From Bacilli bacterium (GTDB taxonomy: Bacteria; Bacillota_I; Bacilli_A; RF39; UBA660), in NCBI GenBank assembly GCA_017405445.1, contig JAFRAK010000011.1, positions 29,768 through 93,767 on the forward strand: a DNA stretch of 64,000 bases. Direction: 5' to 3'. A program made the translations under genes and the position numbers. Shown here one piece after another: positions 1 to 12,000 of the stretch. The number at the start of each line of letters is the position of its first letter. Positions within the stretch are counted from its first letter, which is position 1. The notes under the pieces are model-generated. The model saw only the letters and a program-made list of their open reading frames with translations. It was not told the origin of the DNA and did not search any database.

Positions 1-3000
1 GGAGTATCAAGAAGATTTCTAATACCAGCCCAAATAGGAGTTCTGCGTTGAATATAAACAGATAATTTATGTTCATCTGCAAATCGTCCGCTATGATAAT
101 ACGGGTCATAATCTTCTCCTTTTAATATCATATCTCCTACAACCATAGCAGTTTTAAACATATCACTTATAACTGATTGACCAGCAACAGGTGTACTCAT
201 AAGTTTCTTTGTTTCTACAACACCACCTATAGGATTATACATAAAACTTTCAGAGGCAAGTCTATCTGCTTCATAAAGGGCTAAGTTATAGAAAAGGCTA
301 TCGTCATCGTCGTCTCCTCCAACTTGTAATGCTAATGCTACAAGTAATGCTATTAGAACACCGCTCAAATCTCCAGCATTTCTTCTTATATTAGCTTTAT
401 CATAGTCAGGAGTAATAGCCCATGTATCTTTAATAGCGGCACAGAAGTCAAATATATGTCTAAGCATAAATTGAGCACTCTTTATAGCATCTGTTTGAGG
501 TTGAGTTAATCCACAGTTTTTCTGAGCAACTTCAGCATTTAGTGAGAGAAAATCCATACAACTTGCTACAATACCTTTTTCAACAGTACCTCTAGTTTCA
601 TTATAATATCCTCTTCTACGCCAACGTTTAAGAATACCTGTAGGAAGATGTTTATGATATTGCATTACTAATGCTCCCCACCATTTACTTTCTATATAAG
701 CAGCTGCGTTTCTATTATAATTACCATGAATCTTGTTATTAACAAGTCTAACTCTATTAGATAATTGTCCTAGTATATGTTCAGCATAACTAATACCAGT
801 TTCTGTAAATTCGTGGCTAAGTTTTTCAAGAATACTACCTTCAACAAATTTAAGTTTATGATTATCACCCAAATCTATTTGTGAATAAATATCAGGCATA
901 TTATCAAATTCGTCACTAAGTTTTTTCCTATTCTCTTCTACTTTTTTAGCCCATTCACTTCTTTGCTTCTTATCAAGATGTCTAGCAACCCATTCAGTTA
1001 TATCATTTTTTCTAAACCAAGCATATTCTCTAAAATCGTTAGGAGTAGCTGATATTTCTTTTTTAAAGTTAGCAAATTCAGTTTGCTGTTCTTCATTTAA
1101 AATATCAGTTAAATATTCAGCTTCTTTTACTCGTATATACTCAGCTTTATTCATAAATGTAAACCCAATACCTCTAGCATCATCTTTATTTTCTACAAGT
1201 TTATGACTATGAAGCATAGCAAATAATACACTATTTTGCATAAAATGTTCACCAATAGTTTGAGGACTAAACATACTGTCTCTAAGAATTTTAGAATATT
1301 TAGCATAATCTAATTCTCTAACAGTGCCTGTTTTTTCATCATAATCTACTGATTTAAAATATTTAATAGCAGCATCTTGTTTACTATAAGCCCAATCTTC
1401 ATGTCCAGCAACTGTAGCAGCAAATCCTTGAGAATAACTAAATACACCCATAGTCCATTCTAGAGTGCCAGTACCCCATTGCTCTTTATTAAAATATTCA
1501 CTTGCAGCAGCTTCTGCTAAAATACCAGTTTCACCAAGAGTAACATTAGCTATACCTCCTCTAAAGTTAAGCATCATGTAGTTAGCAGAAGTAAAACCTT
1601 GAAGATTTCTAGCAATACCTTGTTTAATATCTGGTCTGACCCACTGGTCATAAAGTAATCTTCTAACAACATTACTTAATTGTTCATAAAGATTTTTATC
1701 TACATCAGTATCATATATAGGATTATCATCACTACTTTTTCGTGCATTACGTTGAAATTCTGGAGTTCTAGATACAAATTCCCTAGCTTGACTTTTAAGC
1801 TTCTTTGCAGTTTTAGTAATTTTACCTCTAGTAGACGTATCATTACTATTCTCTACGGGGGAGCCATCGTTTATAATATAAGTTTCTTGCTTTCTAACTT
1901 GGTCAAGAAGATAAAATAACTTTTGTTTGTTATGAAGAATAGCATTATAATCACAGGCCTTATCTAAATATCTTTCAATAACATCTATCCAGTTTTTATC
2001 AAGTAAAGCTTTATGTATTTCTCTATTTTGTTCTTCAACTTGTTTCTTTTCATCTTTCCATTCAGCAAGAGCTCTTGTATAAGCAACTACATCTCCATCA
2101 AAAGCAGCAATTGTTGGTTTTGGTTTATCAAAATATATGCTACCTTTATTAGAATCTTTAAGCATTTCTGTCATTGGCATAACAGGATTAAAATCTTCAG
2201 AATAACTAATGTCATTTTTCCATGCAATATCAGATTCTTTAGCAAAAGTACCAATACCAGCTAATTTACCAAACTCTTTTACAACTTTTCCAAAAGTCAT
2301 TTGATCAGCCTTTCTTGCAGCAGGAAGATTTCCTTGCTCAAAGTAATGTTTACCTTGATATGTTTTAGCTGAATTAATAAGAGTTTGTTTAAGATAATTT
2401 CTCATCTTAATTTCATATTCATTAAGTTCAGCTACTTTAGGATTATCATATCTACCATCATAAGCACCAGGTCTATAGTTACCTAAAATATAAGTATTAG
2501 GTCTATATGCAAGATTCCTCATATCTGCTTCTGGAATATATAATCCATGTTTCATACCATCTTTTACTTTTCTTTCTCTTTGATGTCTACGAGGAACCCA
2601 TTCACCATCAGCAGAATTTTCTTCAAAATTTTCATATTTATATTCACTTCGTGTCCATATTTGTAGAGGCTCTACTTTTCTAGTATATGGATTCCAAACA
2701 TGATTCTTTTCAATCCATTCTGCATAATAAGCGTTATTATCTTTTCTACGTTTAGATTCTAATTCTGCTTCACGTCTAGCATCATGATAATATTGAGTAG
2801 GAACAGTTCTATACAGCCCTTCAAGAATACGATTAGCTTCTGTTCTTTCTTCATCAACCCATTTAGTATATTCAGGATTTAATTGTCCGTTAATATATTT
2901 CTCTGCTTTTGGTCTAATATAGTTAAATAATAGACTATTAGCAACAAGTTCGTTATTTTTATCTCTTACATAATCACCAGTAACATCTACTTCGTATAAA

Positions 3001-6000
3001 ATGCTAGCAAGAGCATTTTTGAAAGCTATACTTCTTCCATTTAAAGCACTTTTTTGAATAGCAAAAGCATCTTCATCTGGAACAGAAACTGTATTTTCTT
3101 CAATAAACTTAACTACTTCTTTCATATTAGTAGAACCTTCTTTACGTTTAAGGGTACGAAGTTTAAGAAGTTCAATACCTAAGTTAGTAAGAAGTTTAAT
3201 GTTTTCTGCATTATCCTCTAACATAGTGAAGTCAAGTCTATCGGTAACAGGATTCCAACATCTTTCTAATAGAGCATTTATGTTTGTAACTTGTGTTCTA
3301 TATTCAGAAGCTTTTACTCCATTACCTGTCATCTTCTCATAAAACTCTTTTTTAAATATATCACCGTTACCTTTAGCAGAATTTATAAGAACAGCATCAG
3401 AGAAAGGAGGATACACATCAAGCTGCATATTTTGTTCTTGAAGTTTCTTTACTCTTCTTACTTCATCTTCTGTAAATTCATTACCATTTAATACACCTCT
3501 ATAATCTCTAACAGCTCTATTAGTATCAGTTTCAGCATTAGAAATTATACGGCTTATATCTAATGATTTTCTATTTTTACCGAGTTTTAATTTGTTTAAT
3601 GCTTTATTTACTTTTTTTCCAAAATCGTCAACATCATTATCATAGTTTACAATAAAAGCAGCATTATTTTTAACCCAGTTTCTAGCTTCTACATATCTTG
3701 CGTTTTGCATAAGTTGAGACATTGGTATAGTAGGAATACCATCAGGAGTTCTTTGTTCAGCTTTAGCTATAACATCAAGATTTATTTTAAGAAGTTCTTT
3801 GAATTTAGGAACAGGAACATACTCAAAAGTCCTTTCTCTTAATTCTTTCATGTTACCTAGGAAATTATTAAGAGCAGTAGCTGCTTCATCTCCATATAAA
3901 GCTAATTCTTTCTTTTGTGCTTCTGTATATGCAGCGCCGAATTGTTTTATAGGTCTACTAACAAAGTTTCCACTTTCATCAATATAATATCCAGGCCTAT
4001 AAAGATTAATTATAGCTAAATCTAATTTCTTAAGTTTATTAGTTTGTTCATTAGAAGAACCTCTTTCTTGTATATATTGATTAAGAAGATTACGTTCATA
4101 TAGAAATTTCATATATTCACTATAAATCTCAGGATAGTTTTCAAGCATATCCTGTTCGAGATTTGTTTTTTGAATATAATATTCTGGTTTAGCTTCTTGA
4201 TTAATAAATACTGCTTTAATTTGGTCAAAAGCTAATTTAGCTTTAAGATGTTCAATAGTACCATAACCTTGTTTAGAAGCTTCTATAACAGCATCTTCTA
4301 ATTCGTCATATTTTACTTTAAAATCTCTAACATAATCTTCTATAAATTCACCATCATCAGTAATAAATTTATTAATATTTATAGATAAACCTTTAGCAGC
4401 AGCTTCTTTTTCAAAAGTTTCTATTTGCTTTCTATATTCTTCTTTATATCTTGCTTTAGCTAATCTTCTTTGCTCAATATCATCCATAACATCTCGCATA
4501 ATAGTTTGAACAAGAGGATTTGAAGCATTCATTATGTCATCATATTGCCACATAAACCCTTGAGTTCTATAATAACCGTTAATAAGAGGTATTTGTTTAC
4601 CCTTAATAAGAGGATTAGTAGATATTGAAGTAAAATATCCTTCAGCTATTTTTTGTTCTATTTTATCAATAGGAAGTTTGGATATTTCTGTAATAGTCTT
4701 TTTTATTTCATCAATATAAAATTGAACTTCACTATCTTCAGATGTTTGCTGATTATAATGAGCAAGTTTATCAAGAAGAGCATTTGCTAGATTACTAACT
4801 CTTATATATTCATTAAGAAGTTCAGGCTTTTTACCCAATAGACTTTGAACCTTATCGTCAAGAATAGATAACCATTTATCTTCATCTTCTGGGTCTCTAG
4901 TAAAGTTTTCAATTTTATTTTTAAGAATATCAGTTACTTTACCAACATAAGCAGCTATTTCTCTCGTAACAAGAAGTTCATTATTTTTTGAAAATTCTAC
5001 ACTAGCAGAAACTTGTCCATCAGCAGCAAGTCTAATATGATTCATAAATTCTCTAGATACCGGGTCACTTTCTACACCAACTTGACCTTTCATAAAATCA
5101 AGAACTCCAGCATTTATATCAGGAAGAGATATAGCAGCTTCCGATGATTCCATATTTGGGTCGTCTTGAATATCAGAAGAATTTAAAATAGGTGTTATCT
5201 TATATAAATATCTAGAATTACCATTATTTAAAGTAGGAAGTTCTTCTTTTATTTTAGCATTAGGAGTAACTTTAGTTATTTGAACTTTAACAGATTCACC
5301 ATTAGGATATGTTATAGTTTGTTGTAAACCATATAGCTCCCCCGTAGAAGGAATATATGATTCTAATGAACTACAAATGACATATATAGGTTTACTATTA
5401 AGTTCATTAATAAATCTACTTCTAACTATATTTTTTAGATTATTTATACTAATATCATCTTTAAATTTAGTACTATTTATATTAAAATTAGTATCAGCTA
5501 ATATTTTCCCTTTTATTGTAGCACGTTTCTTATATCTAAGTTCGTCATATTTTCCAGATTCTTTAAATTCTTCTTTAACCCCATCTGCTATTTCTGAAAA
5601 GAGAGTATTATCAAACAATTGATTACTATAAGCAGTTAGAATAGATTCATACCAACCTTTATCCATTGATTTTTTATTATTTTCTTCATTAGCACTCCAT
5701 ATACCAAATTCATTAGTTTCAAGAGTAATCAACGGATACATAGCAATAAATCCACCTTTATTTATAATTCTATAGAGTCTTGTATCTCCATTAAAATCTA
5801 CTATCTTTATATAAGAATTAGGATAATATGTATTACTAGCATTATCTTTCTTTAGAATTTTAGCACTAGTAAGTTTGGAATTATATTCATCTTTTGCTTT
5901 TTTTAATTCTTCTTCTGTAGCATTATTTTTAGGATTAAATTGACATATATACATTCCACGTTTTGGACCTTGTATATTATATTTAGCTCTTGTTGTTTTA

Positions 6001-9000
6001 TTTAATTTTAATGTACCTATTTCGTTAATGTCCAAATGACTTCTGAGATACATTTCAGCCATTTCTCTAACTTCATCTTCAGCAATAGGTGACATATTTG
6101 TTCCTATAGCTTTAATTCTTCCAAGATAAGCTCCATTTATTCCAAGACCAATACCTTTAATATCATCTATACCAAAATCTTTATATAAAATTTCATTATC
6201 TATAACTTTATTAACAGCGTTTTTACTCATACGCATACCTTCAACAATAGTAGCATATTTAACCAAATCTACTGCTGTAGCAGCTATAAATGGGTTTTTA
6301 GAATTAGCAGCAAGCATAAACTCTAATCTAATAACATTTATGTCTATGTTATTATCGTTAAAGTCTATAGTATGCATACCATTCTTTCCTCTTCTTTGCT
6401 GAACATTAAGATTAACATCTAAATATCCAAAAATACCAGGATTTGTAGAATTAAGTTGAATCCATTTAACTTTTTGAGCTGGAGAAAGTTTTGAAAATTC
6501 AGAAAGTTCTTCATTTGTAGGATTATTCTTATCTTCAACTTTAAATATTTTTTCTTTTCTTTTTGTTTTCTCTACAACTTTTCCATCTTCTTCTACTGTA
6601 TATTTTTCATATTCTATAGTAGCTATATTACTAGAAGCACCATAACCAAATATTCGTTGTTTTTCATCATAAGCACTTTTATTAATATCAAGACTCATAG
6701 AATATGTACCATCTTCATTAACAGTAAATGTAATAGGATGTGCTATAACATCTAATGTGTTCAAAAGATAAGATAAAACATATTTTTTATAATCGTTTTG
6801 TAGTTCTTCACTAAGAGGTTTATTGAAATTATTAGTAAGAAGTGGAGCAAGTTTATCAATAATATCTACAAATTCTTTACGTTCTGTATCTAATACATGT
6901 TCTGAAAGCATTACATCAAATGCAGTAGCATATTTAAGATTAGCAGTAAGAATAGGATAGCTACTAGTTGAATTATTTCTAACAAAACTAAATACACCTT
7001 CAGATATACCAGGATAAATGGATTCAAGAATATGAACTCCATTAACAGATAATACAGGGTGAGTAACTTCTTTTTTAGTAAATGTATTCTTTCTATAAAT
7101 AGAATTAGAAATATCATTTAATGTTTTTCTAGCTGCATAAATACTTTGTTTAGCACCAAATTTATCAGGATTACAGCATCTAGCAATAGCTCCTATTTCT
7201 GTAGCAGTATTATTTATTTTATAAAAAGCAAGCATAACACCAAGGTCAAACAGAAGCTGAGTAGTAGTTGGTTTTGCTTCATTATCTTCTACAGGGGAGC
7301 TAAATTCTCCTTGGTTATTTAATCGTCTAAGTAATTTACTTCCAATAATAGCAATATTCTTAAGATTATTATCACTAAGATTTATATGTGGGTCTTTATC
7401 ATTTACTTTAAATATTTCAGTAAATTCAGCTCCATACTTTTCTTGAAGTTTATTAAGAATATTAGTAATACTTTCTCCTTCAGTCGTAACTCCTAATTCT
7501 TTAGCTAATTCTTTTATAGCAATATTGAAAGGAGTAGAGAATGAATTGGAGAATATAGATTTATTTCCATTATAAGCTTTAACAATTCTTGTTATTGCAG
7601 GCTGCGTAATAAAAGAAATAATAGTATCATAATCAACTCCAACATTTGCTAAAGTTTTATAAACACCAAAAGTAAATTCATTTACATTAGGAACAGCACC
7701 TTCTTTGATAGCATCAAGAATATGAGCAGTAGTTTCTGAACTATAAGCAGTAAGAATACGACCTATAATGTTTTTATTATTTTTAGAATGACCATAAGTG
7801 TTATGTGTAACAAGATAACCTTTTGGAACTCTAGCACTTGTTTTTAATTCAAAAGCATTTTCATCTATAAGATTTAATACTGTATCAGTATCATATATTA
7901 CTAATATTTCATCACTAGGAGCAAGTAGAGGTCTAACTGTATTACATACAGAACAGAAAGTGTCAAGACTAACACTAATAGCTTTAAGTGTTGCTCCACT
8001 CATAGCATCATTTTGAAACTTAATCTGGTCATATATATTATAAGAAGACCTTGCGTTTCTTTCTGCTCTAACTTCATCAGACATAGTTCTATTTAATGCA
8101 GCAATAATATCATCAAAGTTAGAACGAAGCATTTGCTCTTCAATAGCATTTGGGTCATTCATAATATCAATCATAATTTCTAGAATACGATTATTTCTAG
8201 CTCTACGATTGTTTATTTTATAATTAGGAAGAGTTTTAAATTCTTCAAACGTAGGAAGACCATTTTTCTTAGCTTCTGCTTCTAATCTTTCTTTATATTC
8301 ATTATCAATAGCATATTTATGTTCAGCTCTTTCTCCTGGTTGAATATTTACTTCATTTACATAATCAATTAAAGCATTCAAATAAGTTTGAATATTTTGT
8401 TCATCTTGAATATGTTTATCTAAATATTTTTTATTTTTAATAACATATTGTGTAGTATAATCAATAGCGGCTTTACCAAAAGCATATTCATATTCTGCAG
8501 CAGTAGCAGAACGACCTACTTTTTCTCTAGCTTTTTTTCTTAAATTATATAATCCTTTTTTGTAATGTTCTAATAGATTATCTTCTGCAACAGCTAGAGC
8601 TGTTTTATATTTTATATATCTGTCTTGTATAAGTGTATTAAATTCTTTTATTTTGCTCTTTTTATCTTCTTTACTTTCTTTTAACTCTTCTATATCTTCT
8701 ATTTTACCTTTAAGATAATAAAAATAATCATCTAAAGTATATCCTTCTTTTTCGTAATCTTTATATTTTATTCTATGCTTAATGCCATTAGAATCTGTAT
8801 AACTTTCAAAAGTAATAGCGTAAACAGAATCAATATCAAAGTCGGAACCTGTTTGAGATACCCAGTCATTAGGAACTACAATAGTAGAGCCTTGAGCATC
8901 ATTAAGTATTCCTACAACTTTCATAATAGCTACAGATTGCTTACCTTCAGTAGGAATACGATAACCTATAAGCATGTCTAATCCTTCTTTACTTAATTCT

Positions 9001-12000
9001 TCAAGAATTTGAGTTTCAGACATGTTTCTATAATGCTTGCTATTTTTATTAATTCCTAAATAAGAAAGAGGAACTTTAACTTCAATATAATGTTCTTGTT
9101 TTCCATTAACAATAGGATGGTATCTTAAATCACTATCATAAGATACTTCAGTACCTTTTTCTTTAAGATATTCTTTAAATTCTTTTCTAAGTTTACTAGA
9201 TACTTTGTCTTTTACTTCTTTATTATTTTCTGCAGCCCAAACTTTAAACTTTTCGTTTTCTATAAGTTTTTCATCAGGAAGAAGACTTAAATCTAAAGCA
9301 GTATAACCTACATTTGTAACCTGAGCAGCATGAAAACCAGGAAGAGTTTGTCTTGTTATATTTCTATTAATAAAACCCTGAATAATAGATTCATAAGTTG
9401 TAATGATACTATTTATACAAGGATTCATACGAGGTTGACCATTAACTAAAGTAACATAGTCATTCATATTTTTGTCAAGACCTCTTCTAACAAGTTCTCC
9501 TTTAAGTTTTGAAAGTAAAACTTTATTGTTAATATTAACAATTTCTCCTACTTCATTAAATTCTATATCTAAATCATTAACAAGTTTCTCATAAGAACCA
9601 TATACATTTTCTACAAATAAATCAAAATATTCAAGTTTTTTATCATATAATTCTTTAGTAGAAATACCTTTAGTTATATTATCAATAATTTTCTTTACAA
9701 TTTGAATACCAGCTTTATTTGTGCTATTCATGTGTTGAGGAGTTTCCTGTTGAGTGTAAAGATAATTGTAATCGTATAATTGCATAGCTTCTTTAGCTTC
9801 TGCAACAAAAGATTTAAATTTTTCTTTACTTATTTGACCATCATTGTCCCAAAGAGTAAGAACTTTTTCATTTGCTGCTTTAGAAGTTTCAACAGTATTA
9901 AGCTGGTCAATTCCAGCTTCTTTCATCATATTATAAACTTCTTCAAGTTGAGTACCTTTTATAAAATAAGGAACAAGAACAAGTTCTGCATTTTTAATCT
10001 GACGAGGAAGTTCTTCTTTATAATTTTCATCATAATGTAAATCGTAATAGAAGTTCTTTTGAACTTGAATAAAAGCTTCAATATCTTTTGCAGTAAGAGT
10101 TTCAGGACTAAACATAAGTTTTTGAAGCATAGGAATATACTTTCTTAATTGTCCTTTAGCAGCAACTCTTCTAACAAATTCTTCTAAAGTTATATAAGAT
10201 TGAGCATCATTTACCTTAGTTTCAGTAAAACCTCCTCGTCTAACTCCTTTTTCGTCTTTCGGACCATAAAGCATGTCATCAATTCTATCTTCAACTTTAG
10301 CTTTTTCTTCGGCATTTATATTGTGTTTTGACATGTGTTTAAGAAGAAAAGCTTTAATGTTTTGTAGAGCTTCTTCATTAGTGGCTTGTGTATTTTTAAC
10401 AGTAACAGCTCTAAATTTATTATAAATTTTAAGACCTTCTAATTGAGTACCTGCAAATATTTCAGAAAAAGTCTTTTTAATAGGATTACCTTCTTCATCA
10501 ACTCCTGTTGTAATTGTTCCTTTATCAAGAAGAGTTTTTTCTACAATTTCTGTTCTATACGGAAGTTCATTTATATAATCTACAACACCATAAGGTATAC
10601 CAGAACCTTGATATTCTTTTGCTCTTTTAAGAATTGTTTGAGCATTAGGATAAAATTTAGAATCTCCATCTAAAATACCATCGTGAGCACATAAAACTAA
10701 ATGATAATTTATACTAAAATTAATAACATCATCATAAGTTAGTTTTCTTTCTCCAAGAAAATCTTTATATTCTGATAAGAATTCATTACCACTATCTACA
10801 TAATCTTTAATCCAAGAATCTAATCTTTCTTGAATTGCAAAAAGTTGTGCTTCAGTTAGTTCTATATCAATAATATTATTAGTATTAGAATCTTTTTTAA
10901 TATGTAATCCGTTTTCTTGTTTAGCTCCCCCGTAGAAGAAATCTATGATTACATTACCTGTTGCATCTTCTTTGAATAGGTCAGACATATAATTTCTAGT
11001 ATATCCTTTACCATCTTTATCATGTGCAAATAATGTAAATTTATTACTACCAAAAACTTTTCCACTTAATGAAAGTGTTTGACCTTTTTTAGTATAAACA
11101 TTTCCTTCTTTATCAGTATGATAAAATTTAACACCTGTTAGTTTAGTTCTAACAGGCACACCATTTTCTTTCTTTATACTACCATCGTTTTCACATTCAA
11201 ATAGTACATCTCTAGCAACAGCAGCAGAAAGAAGTTCTTGCTTAAATTGGTTTAGTATAAGTTGATAAGCAGCACTATTATGATTAATTACTTTAGCTTG
11301 CTGACCATAAACTGTATCTCCTACAGTAACAGGGCCTTTTGCTAGTTGTTCTGTATAATAATTACTTAATAAAGATATTGTATCATCTTTGAGAGTAGCT
11401 TCAAATACTCTAATTCCTTCTTCTGTTTTTCTATATTCAAAAGTTCCTTCGATATTTATATTACTAAAATATCCAAATTCATTTGACTTACCTGTTATTA
11501 CAAAATATTTATTATCAGATTCATCTTGTAATAGAATATAATCTTTGTCCTTTTTATGAATAATATAGTTTTTATTTTTAACTTGAAGAGGAGTTTTCTT
11601 TGTTAATATATTATTAAGTAATGTATGAGAAATTTTATATCCAGAAGCAAAACCTTCATCACCTTCAGTTACTATATCATATTGTTCTTTAGTAATTTTC
11701 TTTGTAACAGCAGACACTATGTCTTTAACAGTATTAGCTACTGTGTTTTTATCAGCAAAAACAAATAAGTCACTAGTATCTATTCTAGGAGCTCTAATAG
11801 CAAAAGTTTTAGGAGCATCTGAAGGAGTTCTTAAATAGAATACTCCCATTTGTTTTTTAGTCTTAGTATATGGCTGGTTAAAATAAGCATTAAGTATTGT
11901 AGGAACAAAATCACCAGGAGTCATTTTATTATATTTTGCTGCTTTTCCATTATCATAATTAATGCTTCCATTAAATAGATAGAATTTAAGAGTTTCTAGG

